From Bordetella parapertussis (GTDB taxonomy: Bacteria > Pseudomonadota > Gammaproteobacteria > Burkholderiales > SG8-41), in NCBI GenBank assembly GCA_945906935.1, contig CAMDSO010000011.1:1-54360 (forward strand): a DNA stretch of 54,360 nt, given 5' to 3'. Below the pieces are notes generated by a model that was not told the origin of the DNA, did no database searches, and saw only the letters and a list, made by a program, of their open reading frames with translations. The translations under genes were made by a program, and so were the position numbers. Shown piece by piece: positions 29,660 through 40,651 of the stretch (the stretch's first letter is position 1; each line of letters begins with the position of its first letter).

Positions 29660-32050
29660 TTAATTCGTTTTAACCTGCGCTTCGCGCGCCAGATACAACC
29701 ACGTTTCTACCACGGTATCCGGATTTAGGGACAGGCTTTCGATACCCTCGTCAACCAGCCACTTCGCAAGGTCCGGATGATCCGAGGGGCCCTGACCGCA
29801 TATACCCACATACTTGCCCGCCTTGCGACAGGCGGCGATCGCCAGATGCAACATGTACTTGACCGCTGGATCCCTTTCATCAAAGCCTTCGGCGATGATG
29901 CCGGAGTCGCGGTCGAGGGCGAGAGTCATTTGTGTGAGATCGTTGGAACCGATCGAGAATCCGTCAAAATATTGCAGGAACTCGTCGGCGAGAATTGCGT
30001 TCGACGGGATTTCACACATCATAATAATTCGCAGCCCGTTTTCACCGCGCTTGAGTCCGTTTTGTGCGAGTAACTCGATCACCTGCTTGGCCTCGCCGAC
30101 GGTGCGCACAAAGGGCACCATCAACTCGACATTGGTGAGCCCCATTTCATTGCGAACCTTGCGCATGGCACGGCATTCAAGCTCGAAACAATCGCGAAAA
30201 GCAGGCGAGATATAGCGCGAGGCGCCGCGAAAACCCAGCATGGGGTTTTCCTCATGTGGTTCGTATTTTGAGCCGCCGGTCAAACTGGAGTATTCGTTGG
30301 ACTTGAAGTCAGACAGGCGCACGATCACGGGCTTGGGCCAAAACGCAGCGCCCAGTGTCGCCACTCCCTCGACCAGCTTTTCCACATAAAAGGTCACCGG
30401 GTCCGCGTAGCCTGCGGCATGTTGTTCGACAGCCAGCTTGAGATCTCCCGGCAAATCCGGATAGGCAAGCACGGCTCGCGGATGCACGCCTATCATGCGC
30501 GCGATAATGAACTCAAGCCGCGCCAGACCGACACCTTCGTTGGGCAGGCGGCGGAACTCAAAGGCAAGTTCGGGGTTGCCCACGTTCATCGTGATTTTTG
30601 CCGGCGGTTTTGGCATCGCTTCGAGCGAAAGATCAATGATCTCAATTTCAAGAGCGCCCCGATAAACAAACCCGGTATCCCCTTCAGCGCAGGATACAGT
30701 AATCATCTTGCCGTCTTTCAATACCTGTGTCGCATCACCGCACCCCACCACCGCCGGGATACCCAGCTCACGCGCAATAATGGCGGCGTGACAGGTTCTG
30801 CCCCCGCGGTTGGTGACGATCGCTGACGCCCGCTTCATGACCGGCTCCCAATCGGGATCCGTCATATCGGTCACCAGCACATCGCCTGGTTTGACGCGGT
30901 CCATTTCCGCCGCAGTCGTTATGAGTTTTACCGGACCGGACCCGATACGCTGTCCGATCGCACGCCCTGAAGCAAGAACGTCCGAGCGCTGTTTCAAGCG
31001 ATACCGTCGCAGCGTATCGACCTTTTCACTTGCCTTAACGGTCTCCGGCCTGGCCTGCAGGATGTAGAGTTTTCCATCAATGCCGTCTCGTCCCCATTCA
31101 ATATCCATCGGACGCTGGTAGTGCTTTTCGATGATCATTGCATAACGCGCGAGCTCCTCGACCTCGGCGTCACTAATGGAAAACTGTCTGCGCTCTGCCT
31201 CGGGCACCTCGAGTGTCTGCACAGATTTTCCTGCGCTGCGGGCATCCGTGAAGGTCATCCGCAGTGCCTTGGATCCGAGGTTGCGACGGATGATCGATGT
31301 TTTACCCGCGCTTAACGCCGGCTTATAAACATAAAACTCGTCTGGATTAACCTGTCCCTGAACCACTGTCTCCCCAAGCCCATACGCCGAGGTGATAAAC
31401 ACCACCTGGTCAAAGCCGGATTCCGTATCCAGCGTGAACAGGACGCCGCTCGCCCCCAGATCACTGCGTACCATCCGTTGTATGCCCGCGGAGAGCGCGA
31501 CGTCGCTATGGATATAACCCTTGTGCACGCGGTATGAAATCGCACGGTCGTTATACAGCGACGCAAAAACATGCTTAATGGCAGTAAGCACATTATCGAT
31601 ACCGTGAATATTCAGGTAGGTTTCCTGTTGTCCGGCAAACGACGCATCCGGCAGATCCTCGGCTGTCGCTGAAGAGCGCACGGCAACCGACAGATCATCG
31701 CTGCCCGCCGCTTGTATTTTCTTATAGGCATCCCGGGTCGCAGCTTCAAAATCAGCGGGAAAAGGTTGCGCAAAAATCCAGCTGCGGATTTCAGCCCCTG
31801 CTTTTGCCAGTGCATTAACATCATCAACATCAAGAGTCGACAGTGCCGATTCGATGCGCTTTTCCAGGCCACCATAGGCGAGGAACTCACGGAACGCATG
31901 TGCTGTCGTCGCGAAGCCGCCAGGTACCCGCACTCCCGATTGGGCAAGATTGCCGATCATTTCGCCTAGGGACGCGTTTTTCCCCCCGACGCGCCCCACG
32001 TCGCCAATCCGCAATTGCGTGAAATCAAGCACCTGTTCATCAATTTTCAT
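29660..32050 (-). CDS. ppsA: Phosphoenolpyruvate synthase
   Basis: PpsA converts pyruvate and ATP to PEP, AMP and phosphate for gluconeogenesis. The 796-residue protein has the N-terminal ATP-grasp domain ([32 protein letters not shown]), the phosphohistidine domain with [12 protein letters not shown] (catalytic H421), and the C-terminal PEP/pyruvate TIM barrel ending with SIGSNDLTQ and [10 protein letters not shown]419 is conserved, the residue that the regulator phosphorylates in the E. coli enzyme, and the regulator gene is divergent next door. ATG start. Confidence 0.97.
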   Translation of the reverse strand: MKIDEQVLDFTQLRIGDVGRVGGKNASLGEMIGNLAQSGVRVPGGFATTAHAFREFLAYGGLEKRIESALSTLDVDDVNALAKAGAEIRSWIFAQPFPADFEAATRDAYKKIQAAGSDDLSVAVRSSATAEDLPDASFAGQQETYLNIHGIDNVLTAIKHVFASLYNDRAISYRVHKGYIHSDVALSAGIQRMVRSDLGASGVLFTLDTESGFDQVVFITSAYGLGETVVQGQVNPDEFYVYKPALSAGKTSIIRRNLGSKALRMTFTDARSAGKSVQTLEVPEAERRQFSISDAEVEELARYAMIIEKHYQRPMDIEWGRDGIDGKLYILQARPETVKASEKVDTLRRYRLKQRSDVLASGRAIGQRIGSGPVKLITTAAEMDRVKPGDVLVTDMTDPDWEPVMKRASAIVTNRGGRTCHAAIIARELGIPAVVGCGDATQVLKDGKMITVSCAEGDTGFVYRGALEIEIIDLSLEAMPKPPAKITMNVGNPELAFEFRRLPNEGVGLARLEFIIARMIGVHPRAVLAYPDLPGDLKLAVEQHAAGYADPVTFYVEKLVEGVATLGAAFWPKPVIVRLSDFKSNEYSSLTGGSKYEPHEENPMLGFRGASRYISPAFRDCFELECRAMRKVRNEMGLTNVELMVPFVRTVGEAKQVIELLAQNGLKRGENGLRIIMMCEIPSNAILADEFLQYFDGFSIGSNDLTQMTLALDRDSGIIAEGFDERDPAVKYMLHLAIAACRKAGKYVGICGQGPSDHPDLAKWLVDEGIESLSLNPDTVVETWLYLAREAQVKTN

Positions 32051-32063
32051 ATGGGCTCACCGA

Positions 32064-32092
32064 TTGTGCGAAGCATCAAAAGAGGCTATTTT
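32064..32092 (+). promoter_or_regulatory. Candidate promoter of ppsR
   Basis: TTGTGC (32064-32069), a 17-nt spacer and TATTTT (32087-32092) lie 28 nt before the ppsR ATG in the short gap between divergent ppsA and ppsR. Spacing is ideal but both boxes deviate from consensus. Confidence 0.35.
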
Positions 32093-32120
32093 ACCGATTA
32101 TCTCTTTGTGGAATAGTGCG

Positions 32121-32945
32121 ATGGCTCAAAAACGCAGCGCTTTTTTTATTTCTGATCGCACTGGCATAACCGCAGAAATGTTGGGTCACAGCCTTCTAAC
32201 CCAGTTCGAGATGGTTGCGTTTAACGAGGTGACGCTGCCCTTTATCGACACCGTCGCCAAGGCGGAGGCGACGGTCCGGCAAATCAATGGCCAGGGCGCA
32301 GGGGACGGCATGCGACCTTTGATTTTCAGTACGCTAGTCGCTCCCGAGATTGCCGCAGTAGTTTCACGCGCAAACGCACTGTTTCTTGATTGTTTTGAAA
32401 TTTTCATCCGTCCTATGGAAAAAGAACTTGGTGTGGCGGCATTACATGCTGTGGGTAAATCGCATAGTGCCAATGATTTTGCCAACTACCATCACCGCAT
32501 CGAAGCGATTAATTATTCCCTGGGCCATGACGACGGGGCCAGTACACGAGAAATTAGCGAAGCAGATGTGATACTGATCGGTGTGTCGCGTTGCGGAAAA
32601 ACCCCAACCTGCCTCTATTTGGCAATGCAGTTCGGTATTCGGGCAGCAAACTACCCGCTGATTCCGGAGGATTTTGCCAACCGTCAGTTGCCCGGAACGG
32701 TCAAGAATCTGCGTTCCCGCTTATATGGGCTGACCATCAAGCCGGAGCGGTTGCAGCAAATACGAAACGAAAGGCGCCCCGGTAGCACCTATGCCACTCT
32801 GAGTAACTGTGAATTCGAGGTGCGGGAAGCCGAGGCCATGATGCGGCGCGATAATATCCCGTTTCTCGACGCCACCAGCAAATCGGTTGAGGAACTGGCA
32901 ACTACCATCGTGCAGGAGGCAAAACTGGTGCGCAGAATCTACTGA
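32121..32945 (+). CDS. ppsR: PEP synthase regulatory protein (kinase/pyrophosphorylase, DUF299)
   Basis: PpsR inactivates PEP synthase by ADP-dependent phosphorylation and reactivates it by phosphate-dependent removal. The 274-residue protein begins [20 protein letters not shown] and has the P-loop GVSRCGKT (154-161), YPLIPEDF and a conserved C-terminal [11 protein letters not shown]. The ATG at 32121 was chosen because the family starts here; an in-frame upstream start would extend into ppsA. The 3' end overlaps that of the convergent methyltransferase gene by 7 nt. Confidence 0.96.
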   Translation: MAQKRSAFFISDRTGITAEMLGHSLLTQFEMVAFNEVTLPFIDTVAKAEATVRQINGQGAGDGMRPLIFSTLVAPEIAAVVSRANALFLDCFEIFIRPMEKELGVAALHAVGKSHSANDFANYHHRIEAINYSLGHDDGASTREISEADVILIGVSRCGKTPTCLYLAMQFGIRAANYPLIPEDFANRQLPGTVKNLRSRLYGLTIKPERLQQIRNERRPGSTYATLSNCEFEVREAEAMMRRDNIPFLDATSKSVEELATTIVQEAKLVRRIY

Positions 32946-33742
32946 TCAAAATCTGCGCCCGCAGTTCTTTTCAGTTGCCGCACCCGTTCGAAAAGGCAAA
33001 TCGCCACCGCCGCCCCAACGTTCAGCGACTCCATGCCGCCGGGCATGGGAATGCGCACTTGTTGATGCGCGAGTTCACGCAGTTCGGGCGACACCCCCGC
33101 CCCTTCATTGCCAAATAGAAGCGCGATGCGGCCGGTCAAATCCGCCGCGAAAACACTCCTGGACGCATTCATGGTCGTTACAACCACGCGTCCGCAGAAA
33201 TTGCGAATAATTTCCGCCAGATCGCATTGTTCGTGTATGTCGAGCATGAAATGGGCTCCCATGCCAGCCCTCAACACGCGTGGCGACCATCCATGGACTG
33301 ACGTTTTTGAAAGGCAAACTTGCTTGATGCCAGCCGCTGCGGCAGTTCGCAGTATGGAACCGAGATTACCGGGGTCTTGAATATCATCGAGTAATACGCA
33401 GGTTTCAAGTTCTTCCGGCAGAACTGGCGCTCGTGGCGTTTCAATCGCCGCCATGATGCCAGTCGGCGTCGAGACGGTAGAGAGCGCCGCGAACAATGCG
33501 TCAGTGAGCAGCAAAGGCGGCAATGGATGCAAAGCTTCAACCAGTTGCCGTATTTCGGCATTTTCCAGCGCTGATTCACTGATTGCGAGTTGTGCAGGCG
33601 GCCCGAAGCGGGTCTTGTAAGCTGCAATCAAATGCGTGCCGTCGAGCAATGACAAACCGGCCTTGCGCCGCTCACGCGATGACTGAGCCAATTTTAATAA
33701 CTGACGAAATCCCGGATTATCCGCGGACTGTATCCGTTTCAT
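32939..33742 (-). CDS. TrmH/SpoU-family RNA 2'-O-methyltransferase
   Basis: SpoU-family enzymes methylate ribose 2'-OH groups of tRNA or rRNA with S-adenosylmethionine through a trefoil knot. The 267-residue protein has a short N-terminal substrate-binding region ([23 protein letters not shown]) and the three motifs [29 protein letters not shown] and [18 protein letters not shown]. The target RNA cannot be told from sequence. It overlaps rnhB by 4 nt (ATGA) and is the last gene of the long rpsB-to-rnhB cluster. Confidence 0.9.
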   Translation of the reverse strand: MKRIQSADNPGFRQLLKLAQSSRERRKAGLSLLDGTHLIAAYKTRFGPPAQLAISESALENAEIRQLVEALHPLPPLLLTDALFAALSTVSTPTGIMAAIETPRAPVLPEELETCVLLDDIQDPGNLGSILRTAAAAGIKQVCLSKTSVHGWSPRVLRAGMGAHFMLDIHEQCDLAEIIRNFCGRVVVTTMNASRSVFAADLTGRIALLFGNEGAGVSPELRELAHQQVRIPMPGGMESLNVGAAVAICLFERVRQLKRTAGADFDQ

Positions 33743-34311
33743 TCGTTGCCCGTATCGCCCAGCAGCGCACGCACCGGAGCAAAGGAGCGCCGGTGTATGG
33801 CTGACACACCGTGTTCGCGCAAGGCTACGAGATGGGCCTTGGTTGGATAGCCTTTATGGCGGTCAAAACCATATTGAGGAAACTGGTCATGCATGGCAAG
33901 CATATGCGCATCGCGCGAGGTTTTTGCCAGAATGGACGCAGCGGAAATTTCCGCGACACTGGAGTCTCCCCGCACGATGGCTCGCGCCGGTGCCGTGACG
34001 GCGGGGACAAACAATCCATCCACGAGTATTTCAGCGGGCAACGTTACCAACCCTTCGACTGCCCGCCTCATGGCGAGCAGTGTCGCTTGTAGAATATTTA
34101 GACGGTCGATCTCTTCCACCGACGCTGTGGCAACCGACCATGCTATTGCGTGCAATCGAATTTCCGACGCAAGCAATTCGCGGCATCTGGCGCCGATTAT
34201 TTTGGAGTCCACAAGACCCTGGATGCCGTGGGCTACACCAAGAATTACAGCAGCCGCAAAGACCGGACCAGCGAGTGGGCCACGCCCGGCTTCGTCAACG
34301 CCGCAAATCAC
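33739..34311 (-). CDS. rnhB: Ribonuclease HII
   Basis: RNase HII removes RNA, including single misinserted ribonucleotides, from DNA duplexes. From the GTG at 34311 the 190-residue protein starts with [17 protein letters not shown]6 and E7 are catalytic, and further acidic residues lie in LVDSK, ILVDG and the DGLFV region. KGYPTKAHL and HRRSFAPVR are typical C-terminal motifs. The GTG overlaps the end of lpxB by 17 nt; a longer frame upstream has no similarity. The lpxA-lpxB-rnhB order is widespread. Confidence 0.94.
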   Translation of the reverse strand: MICGVDEAGRGPLAGPVFAAAVILGVAHGIQGLVDSKIIGARCRELLASEIRLHAIAWSVATASVEEIDRLNILQATLLAMRRAVEGLVTLPAEILVDGLFVPAVTAPARAIVRGDSSVAEISAASILAKTSRDAHMLAMHDQFPQYGFDRHKGYPTKAHLVALREHGVSAIHRRSFAPVRALLGDTGNE

Positions 34312-35479
34312 GTGCGTAACCCAACATCGAATAGACCGCGCGGGCCGCGCGTTCTGCAGCCCCGTTGCCCAGGCTGGCACGCAGCGTCAGGAATTTCTCC
34401 GTCAATTTACTGCGAACGAACGGATCACGGTAGAGATTCAGTAGGGCTCGCGAAAGGTTTTCGGTATTCGCGTCATCCTGAATGAACTCAGGCACGACAA
34501 ATTCGCCGCACAGGATATTGGGCAGGCCGTAATAGGGCAGATAGCCTTTGTCTTTTAAAAGCCAATAACTCATCCCTGGCATACGATAAGCAATAACCAT
34601 CGGCTTGCCTAACAACGCTGCCTCTAGCGTGGCTGTTCCTGATGCCAGCAATACTACGTCACTCGCCGCCATCGCCTCATGCGCATGCCCAAACATAATC
34701 GTAAGCGGCAGTTCTGCTGCATTATTGTTATACAGCGTGGCTTCGAACAGGTCGCGCGTTTCCCGCGTCGCGAGGGGAACAAGAAATTGCGCCCGTGGCA
34801 ACTGTTGCAGTACCGCTTGCGCAGTTGCGATAAAAAGCGCTGCCAAATGTTCAACTTCGCTCAGGCGGCTTCCTGGCATCAGGGTAAAAATAGGCGCATC
34901 CGCTGCCAATCTCAATTGCTCGCGTACCGCGCGCTGACTGGGCACAGTCGTGAGCATGTCGGTCAACGGATGACCAACGAATTCGGCTTTCACGCCGGCA
35001 TTTTCATATAACTTGGTCTCAAAAGGAAATAACGTCAAAACCTTGTTCACAGCTCTTGCAATCTTGGGTAAGCGCTCGCGGCGCCACATCCATACTGCGG
35101 GACTAACATAGTGCACGGTCGGGATACCATTACTTTTGAGATACGCTTCCAAAGGGAGATTGAAATCAGGGGCGTCAATTCCAATGAATAGTTGCGGACG
35201 GGAACGCAAAAACTTACTCTTAAGCTTGTTGCGTATGCCGACAATTTCCGCAAAGTGACGCAGCACCTCAACGTAGCCCCGTACGGCAAGTTTTTCAAGC
35301 GGAAACCACACCTCCATACCAGCGGCCTCCATACGCGGCCCACCGATGCCCTCAACTTCGATATTGGGAATCAACTTGCGAAGTGCGGCAATCAATTGGC
35401 TGCCCAGCAAGTCACCGGAGGTTTCTCCGGCAACGATACCGATTCTGCAGCTTGTCAGGGCCTCAGCGGATGATGCCAC
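34295..35479 (-). CDS. lpxB: Lipid-A-disaccharide synthase
   Basis: LpxB joins UDP-diacylglucosamine with lipid X to form the lipid A disaccharide at the inner membrane. The protein (394 residues from this start) has [60 protein letters not shown] and LNIL-type C-terminal motifs with [10 protein letters not shown]. No ATG is available: GTG codons at 35479 and 35491 both overlap the end of lpxA. I chose the nearer one, but either is possible. Confidence 0.95.
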   Translation of the reverse strand: MASSAEALTSCRIGIVAGETSGDLLGSQLIAALRKLIPNIEVEGIGGPRMEAAGMEVWFPLEKLAVRGYVEVLRHFAEIVGIRNKLKSKFLRSRPQLFIGIDAPDFNLPLEAYLKSNGIPTVHYVSPAVWMWRRERLPKIARAVNKVLTLFPFETKLYENAGVKAEFVGHPLTDMLTTVPSQRAVREQLRLAADAPIFTLMPGSRLSEVEHLAALFIATAQAVLQQLPRAQFLVPLATRETRDLFEATLYNNNAAELPLTIMFGHAHEAMAASDVVLLASGTATLEAALLGKPMVIAYRMPGMSYWLLKDKGYLPYYGLPNILCGEFVVPEFIQDDANTENLSRALLNLYRDPFVRSKLTEKFLTLRASLGNGAAERAARAVYSMLGYARDLRR

Positions 35480-36239
35480 GCGTCGACACACCCAGAAAAT
35501 CGACCAGCATTTGCAATTGTGGGCATTCCAAAGTCATCGCGATGATTTCGCGCTTTGCATCATCCACGCCAAGCCCAGACTTGTAGAGCACCTTGTAGGC
35601 TCTTTTAATCCGCATTATTGCATCCGCCGAAAACGACCGACGCTTCAGGCCTTCACTGTTAATCCCGTATGGAGCCGCGGTATTACCGGAAGCGGTAACA
35701 AATGGCGGTATATCCTGCAACACTACCGTGCCGATAGAGGTAATGCTATGAGAACCGATTCGACAAAACTGATGCACAGCGGTAAAACCACCGAGTATTG
35801 CGTAGTCATCAACATGGACGTGCCCGGCAAGCTGTGAATTGTTGGCGAAAATTGTGTTATTTCCGATCTGGCAATCATGCGCAAGATGCACGTAAGCCAT
35901 CATCCAATTGTCATTGCCCAGACGTGTTGCCCCGGCATCCTGCACCGTCCCGACATTGAAAGTGCAAAACTCACGGATCGTGTTTCGATCACCGAGCTCC
36001 AAAAGGGTGGGCTCTCCAGCATATTTCTTGTCCTGAGGCTCGCCTCCGATTGAGGCGAATTGAAATATTCTGTTATCTTTTCCGATTTGCGTGTGACCTG
36101 CGATCACGGCGTGAGGACCTATCTTGGTTCCGGAACCAATCCGCACGTTGGCACCAATGACGGCATAAGGGCCCACCTCGACGTCGGCAGCCAGTTCAGC
36201 CCCCCGTTCGATGATTGCTGTTGGATGAATTTTGCTCAC
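35463..36239 (-). CDS. lpxA: UDP-N-acetylglucosamine acyltransferase
   Basis: LpxA adds the first hydroxyacyl chain, from acyl carrier protein, to UDP-GlcNAc, beginning lipid A synthesis. The 258-residue protein is a left-handed beta-helix of hexapeptide repeats (for example VIGANVRIGSGTKIGPHAVI), with the catalytic His in AYVHLAHDCQIG (H121) and a helical C-terminal domain. GTG start (MSKIHPTAII). It lies 11 nt after fabZ, the enzyme that competes with it for hydroxyacyl-ACP. Confidence 0.97.
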   Translation of the reverse strand: MSKIHPTAIIERGAELAADVEVGPYAVIGANVRIGSGTKIGPHAVIAGHTQIGKDNRIFQFASIGGEPQDKKYAGEPTLLELGDRNTIREFCTFNVGTVQDAGATRLGNDNWMMAYVHLAHDCQIGNNTIFANNSQLAGHVHVDDYAILGGFTAVHQFCRIGSHSITSIGTVVLQDIPPFVTASGNTAAPYGINSEGLKRRSFSADAIMRIKRAYKVLYKSGLGVDDAKREIIAMTLECPQLQMLVDFLGVSTRGIIR

Positions 36240-36250
36240 AACGTCCGCCG

Positions 36251-36709
36251 CTATTCAGTTTTACTATCTATGGTCCGCAGAGTGCACATGAGCTCGGCTT
36301 CGGTCGCCAGTTGCCCATTAACCATCGCCTTAGCATTAAACCACCAGATACCGCGCGTAAACCGCTTGATCTCCGCATGCAACTCCAACGTATCTCCCGG
36401 CATGACCGGTTTTTTAAAGCGCGCCTTGTCGATTCCAACGAAGTAATAGACGGAATTGTCATCCGCCTTATGATCGTGCGTTTTGAAGGTGAGGATCGCG
36501 GCCGCTTGCGCAAGCGCCTCGATGATCAAGACACCAGGCATGACCGGATGATGCGGAAAGTGGCCCGCAAAGAACTGCTCGTTCATCGTCACATTTTTAA
36601 GTGCAACTATATTTTTTCCAACCTCATAGGAAATAACCCTGTCTACCAGCAGAAACGGGTACCGATGAGGCAAGAATTGCAATATCTGATGTATATCCAT
36701 ACCGCTCAT
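36251..36709 (-). CDS. fabZ: 3-hydroxyacyl-ACP dehydratase FabZ
   Basis: FabZ dehydrates 3-hydroxyacyl-ACP in fatty acid elongation. The 152-residue hot-dog protein has [29 protein letters not shown] with the catalytic His (H50) and the helix residue Glu (E64, [10 protein letters not shown]). Start ATG overlapping the lpxD stop (ATGA); a second ATG three codons in is an alternative. Its place in the lpxD-fabZ-lpxA-lpxB cluster, shared by most Gram-negative bacteria, links fatty acid flow to lipid A synthesis. Confidence 0.96.
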   Translation of the reverse strand: MSGMDIHQILQFLPHRYPFLLVDRVISYEVGKNIVALKNVTMNEQFFAGHFPHHPVMPGVLIIEALAQAAAILTFKTHDHKADDNSVYYFVGIDKARFKKPVMPGDTLELHAEIKRFTRGIWWFNAKAMVNGQLATEAELMCTLRTIDSKTE

Positions 36710-37752
36710 GATGTTTGATTTCCGTTCTTATCTTTATTGCTTTCCAGCACTCTGACCCTTTTGAATAAGTCATCCAGTTGCCTGAGATGACTTGCCGTTT
36801 TAAGCCAACGTTGGTGGCTTGCAAAAGGGTAAACACCGGTATACCCACCTGGCACATCTAATGATTTCATGATCAATGTGCCGGCGGAAATATTTATATT
36901 GTCAGCGATACTGATGTGTCCATAGATCATGGAAGCACCACCGAGAGTGCAGTTTTTGCCAATTTTTGCGCTACCGGCGATCCCGGCGCAGGCTGCAATA
37001 GCAGTGTTGTCACCTATCGTAACGTTATGCGCAATCTGGATCTGATTATCGAGTTTCACACCGTCGCCGATCGTCGTGTCATCAAGAGCACCACGATCAA
37101 TTGTTGTGTTGGCGCCAATCTCGACGTCATCTCCGATGAGAACCCTGCCGATTTGAGGGATTTTCCTCCAGATGTCGCCGTCCTTCGCGTTACCAAAACC
37201 GTCCGCACCAATGACGGCCCCAGAGTGAACGATACATCGATCGCCGATACGGCAGCCATGATAAATCGTGACGTTAGCGTGAAGTTCTGTAGCGGCACCT
37301 ATGATTGTGCCGCGGCCGACGTATGATCCCGCACCAATGACGCAGTTATCCCCGATTGATGCGCCGTCTTCTATAATCGCGCCTGGTCCAATCGTCGAAG
37401 TTTGCGCAATATGTGCCCCATCCGAGACAACGGCGCTCTTGTGTATGCCGGGGTCGGGCTTGAATGATGGGTTTAGTAAACCCACCACCCCCGCGTAATA
37501 GGCGTAAGGATTAGCGCAAACTATCCTCGGCATGGTGGTTGCATCCTGAACCGCTTTGTCAAGAATAACAGCGGATGCCTGGGTGGACTGTAGCTGGTCA
37601 ATGTAGCGTTGTTGCGCGAGGAAGGAAATCTCCCCGGCCACCGCTGTCTGAAGAGGGGCTACCTGGCTTATTCGAACGCCGGGTTCGCCAAGCAACTCTC
37701 CACCAAGTTGCTGGACAATCTCGGTGAGAGTGAATGTTTTGCGCTTTTCCAA
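36706..37752 (-). CDS. lpxD: UDP-3-O-(3-hydroxyacyl)glucosamine N-acyltransferase
   Basis: LpxD adds the N-linked hydroxyacyl chain in lipid A synthesis. The 348-residue protein has the N-terminal uridine-binding domain ([32 protein letters not shown]) and a long hexapeptide-repeat helix with [11 protein letters not shown] and [17 protein letters not shown] containing the catalytic His. A C-terminal helix follows ([17 protein letters not shown]). The start appears to be TTG (MEKRK); no in-frame ATG or GTG lies within about ten codons upstream. Confidence 0.96.
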   Translation of the reverse strand: MEKRKTFTLTEIVQQLGGELLGEPGVRISQVAPLQTAVAGEISFLAQQRYIDQLQSTQASAVILDKAVQDATTMPRIVCANPYAYYAGVVGLLNPSFKPDPGIHKSAVVSDGAHIAQTSTIGPGAIIEDGASIGDNCVIGAGSYVGRGTIIGAATELHANVTIYHGCRIGDRCIVHSGAVIGADGFGNAKDGDIWRKIPQIGRVLIGDDVEIGANTTIDRGALDDTTIGDGVKLDNQIQIAHNVTIGDNTAIAACAGIAGSAKIGKNCTLGGASMIYGHISIADNINISAGTLIMKSLDVPGGYTGVYPFASHQRWLKTASHLRQLDDLFKRVRVLESNKDKNGNQTS

Positions 37753-37817
37753 TATTTTCTCAGGCGGTATGGCAATGCAGCATTCCTGCGTTCACGATGT
37801 TCCTCGCCGTTCCTTAC

Positions 37818-38327
37818 CTACTTTTCAGTGAGCAACGCCTTAAGGACCTTATCAGTAATATCGATGCGCGAACTACGGTACACGGCCTCCTGAATAATCA
37901 GATCATATTTCTCAGACTCGGCAATCTGCCTGATTACTTTATTTGCACGCTCAAATAATGATGAAAGTTCTTCGTTGCGACGAAGATTGAGGTCCTCACG
38001 AAACTCCCGCTGCAAGCGCTGAAACTCCCGACTTTGCCGACCGAGTTCCTGTTCCTTGTTCCTGCGGTCTGGTTCGCTCATCGTGAGGCCATCTTTTTCA
38101 AGCTGGCCCTGCAATGCCTTTATCTGTTGCTCTAACTTTCGAAGATCTTGTTCACGCGGAGCGAACTCCTTCTCAAGCTTTTTCGTTGCGCGCTCGGCGG
38201 GCAAAGATTCTCTGTTGATGCGTTCTGCATCGATAAAGCCAACTTTCAAATCAGCGGCGCCTGCAACCGGCCCCAAAAATATACCTACAAGCGAAAAAAC
38301 TATCATCGAGTAGGCCAGCTTATTCAA
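37818..38327 (-). CDS. skp: Periplasmic chaperone Skp/OmpH
   Basis: Skp is a trimeric periplasmic chaperone that carries unfolded outer-membrane proteins to the Bam complex. The 169-residue protein has a signal peptide ending near PVAGAA, then LKVGFIDAERI, a long charged coiled-coil region (roughly 45-110) and the C-terminal body YDLIIQEAVYRSSRIDITD. The start is TTG: AAGGAG lies 8 nt upstream, better placed than for the ATG at residue 8. It is directly downstream of bamA, its functional partner. Confidence 0.93.
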   Translation of the reverse strand: MNKLAYSMIVFSLVGIFLGPVAGAADLKVGFIDAERINRESLPAERATKKLEKEFAPREQDLRKLEQQIKALQGQLEKDGLTMSEPDRRNKEQELGRQSREFQRLQREFREDLNLRRNEELSSLFERANKVIRQIAESEKYDLIIQEAVYRSSRIDITDKVLKALLTEK

Positions 38328-38376
38328 AGTGTTCTCCTTGCATTGTTAATACTTTCCCGCCCAATTGATCTGCTGT

Positions 38377-40650
38377 TCAAAACATTTGACCAAAGGTGAA
38401 TTGAAACTTCTGCTTGCCGTCGCTTGGCTGCGAGCGAATGGCATTCGCCAGGCTGATTTTAATCGGGCCAAATGGTGACACCCAGGTAAGGCCAACACCC
38501 ACCGAGGCACGCAGGTCGGCTACCTTGAATTCCTCACCGACCACCCCGGTATCAAGAAATGCCCCGAGGCGAACTGATTTTTCGTTAGCCATTCCGGGAA
38601 ACGGGAACAAAAGCTCGGCATTACCCATTATTTTTTTACTGCCACCGATCGGCGTCCCATCACTATATTTTGGACCGATGGTCGCCGTCGTAAAGCCTCG
38701 CACGCTACTCACGCCACCGACATAGTAATTTTTGAAAAAGGGCAGCGGCTTGTCATCCAAGCCGCCGCCAATACCAATGTCACCATTTAAATAGAGCGTG
38801 ACAGTCGAGTTCAAAGGATAGTAACGCTGGTTTTGGTAACCCAATTTGTAGTACTGCAGCGTTCCACCGGGGATACCAACCTCCAGCGATCCCCTTTGTG
38901 TTCCACCACGAGTGGTATAAATAGCGCTATCACGTGTATCTCTAGCCCAGCCTATGGTTGCAGGTATGGCAGTGTTTATATTGCCGAAGGTTGCGACGTA
39001 GGAGAGTATGCGGGTCGGGCTGTCAGAATACGTCGTGAGATTGGTTTCTTCGTAGCCCAGCCCCAAACTAATGTTATCGATATCTGTGAAAGGTATGCCA
39101 ATGCGTCCGGCGCCGCCTAGCGTTTTTGTGTTGTAGAGACCAGCCCCAATCGCCGTCGGGTTAAAGTTTCGCTTGTAAATGTCAAAACCGCGACTAACCC
39201 CATCGACGGTCCAATACGGTTGCGTAAATGAGAAAGAGTAAATTGCGTTTACCTTACTGGTATTCAGCTGAATACCGATAAAATTCCCAGTTCCAAAAAC
39301 GTTATTTTGTGTAACACCGCCGCTCAGGATGAGCCCCTCGCTGCTCCCGTAACCCGCGCCGATCATAATGTTACCCGTTGGTTTTTCAACCACCGACAGA
39401 TTCACATCGACCTGATCCGTCGCGCCAGATACAGATGGGGTTTCAACATTTACCTCGTTGAAATAACCCAGCCTGTCAACACGCTGTTTTGATTTTGTTA
39501 TTTTGTCAGCCGAATACCATCCCCCTTCCAGCTGTCGCATTTCCCGACGAATAACTTCGTCTCGGGTGCGCGTATTACCAGCGACATTAATTCGCCTCAC
39601 GTAAACCCGACGACCTGGATCAACGAAAAGCGTAAAAGAGACGGCTCGCTTTTCACGATCGATCTCGGGCACCGCATTGACGTTGGCAAAAGCATAACCA
39701 TCGTTACCCAAGCGATCGCTGATTGCTTTGGTGGATTCTGTGAGCTTGGTGCGAGAAAAAATCTCACCGGCTTTGAGCTGAACTAATTTAAGGGCCTCTT
39801 CTCGCGGCAACAACATATCACCAGCGACATTTACGTTAGCAACGGTAAACTGCGGCCCTTCCGCAATACCGATAGAAATGTAAACGTCTTTTTTATCCGG
39901 CGTTATGGATACCTGCGTCGCATCGACGTTGAACTCAAGGTAACCGCGGTCCAGATAGTAGGACTTCAATGCTTCCAAATCCCCCGCCAGCTTCTGCTTT
40001 GAGTATTGATCGTTCTTCGTATACCAAGTCATCAAACCGGGGGTCCGCAGCTTGAAAAAGTCAAGCAACTCCGACTCCTTGAAAGCGGCGCCGCCAATAA
40101 TACTAATCTGCCGGATTTTCGCGACATCGCCCTCGACGATATCAAAGCGAACTGAAACCCGGTTGCGTTCCAATGGAGTGGTGGTTATTACAATCTGTAC
40201 CGCATACTTTCCACGACTCACATATTGGCGCTTTAACTCCTGCTCGGCCTTATCGAGCAAGGCGCGATCAAAAATCAGACCTTCGGAGAGGCCCATCGAG
40301 CGCATGCCCTTGAGGAGGTCCGTCTTATTGAACTCCTTGGCGCCGTTAATTTCGATCTGAGCTACAGAAGGCCGCTCCTGGATATTAATAATCAGAACGC
40401 CGTTCTCAACTTCAAGACTGACATCCTTGAAGAAACCGGTTGCAAATAATGAGCGTATCGCCTGCGATGCTTTTTCGTCGGTCATGGTGTCACCGACTTT
40501 TACTGGAAGGTAGCTGAAAACCGTTCCTGCTTCGACGCGCTGTATGCCCTCGACCCTGATGTCTTTCACCACAAACGGATCAAAAGCAAAGGCGTGTTTT
40601 GCGACAAACAGGCCGATAAGGATTACAACCAGTCGCTTGCCCAGATTCAT
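38377..40650 (-). CDS. bamA: Outer membrane protein assembly factor BamA
   Basis: BamA folds and inserts beta-barrel proteins into the outer membrane. The 757-residue protein has a signal peptide (ending AFA-FDPF), five POTRA domains (first: FVVKDIRVEGIQRVEAGTV; others include SVAQIEINGAKEFNK, IRQISIIGGAAFKE, RRINVAGNTRTRDEV), and a 16-strand barrel with the VRGF motif (SSVRGFTTATIGP) and a terminal Phe (FTFGQMF), the signal for outer-membrane insertion. Length is slightly below the E. coli protein. ATG start 2 nt after the rseP stop. Confidence 0.98.
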   Translation of the reverse strand: MNLGKRLVVILIGLFVAKHAFAFDPFVVKDIRVEGIQRVEAGTVFSYLPVKVGDTMTDEKASQAIRSLFATGFFKDVSLEVENGVLIINIQERPSVAQIEINGAKEFNKTDLLKGMRSMGLSEGLIFDRALLDKAEQELKRQYVSRGKYAVQIVITTTPLERNRVSVRFDIVEGDVAKIRQISIIGGAAFKESELLDFFKLRTPGLMTWYTKNDQYSKQKLAGDLEALKSYYLDRGYLEFNVDATQVSITPDKKDVYISIGIAEGPQFTVANVNVAGDMLLPREEALKLVQLKAGEIFSRTKLTESTKAISDRLGNDGYAFANVNAVPEIDREKRAVSFTLFVDPGRRVYVRRINVAGNTRTRDEVIRREMRQLEGGWYSADKITKSKQRVDRLGYFNEVNVETPSVSGATDQVDVNLSVVEKPTGNIMIGAGYGSSEGLILSGGVTQNNVFGTGNFIGIQLNTSKVNAIYSFSFTQPYWTVDGVSRGFDIYKRNFNPTAIGAGLYNTKTLGGAGRIGIPFTDIDNISLGLGYEETNLTTYSDSPTRILSYVATFGNINTAIPATIGWARDTRDSAIYTTRGGTQRGSLEVGIPGGTLQYYKLGYQNQRYYPLNSTVTLYLNGDIGIGGGLDDKPLPFFKNYYVGGVSSVRGFTTATIGPKYSDGTPIGGSKKIMGNAELLFPFPGMANEKSVRLGAFLDTGVVGEEFKVADLRASVGVGLTWVSPFGPIKISLANAIRSQPSDGKQKFQFTFGQMF

Positions 40651-40651
40651 A

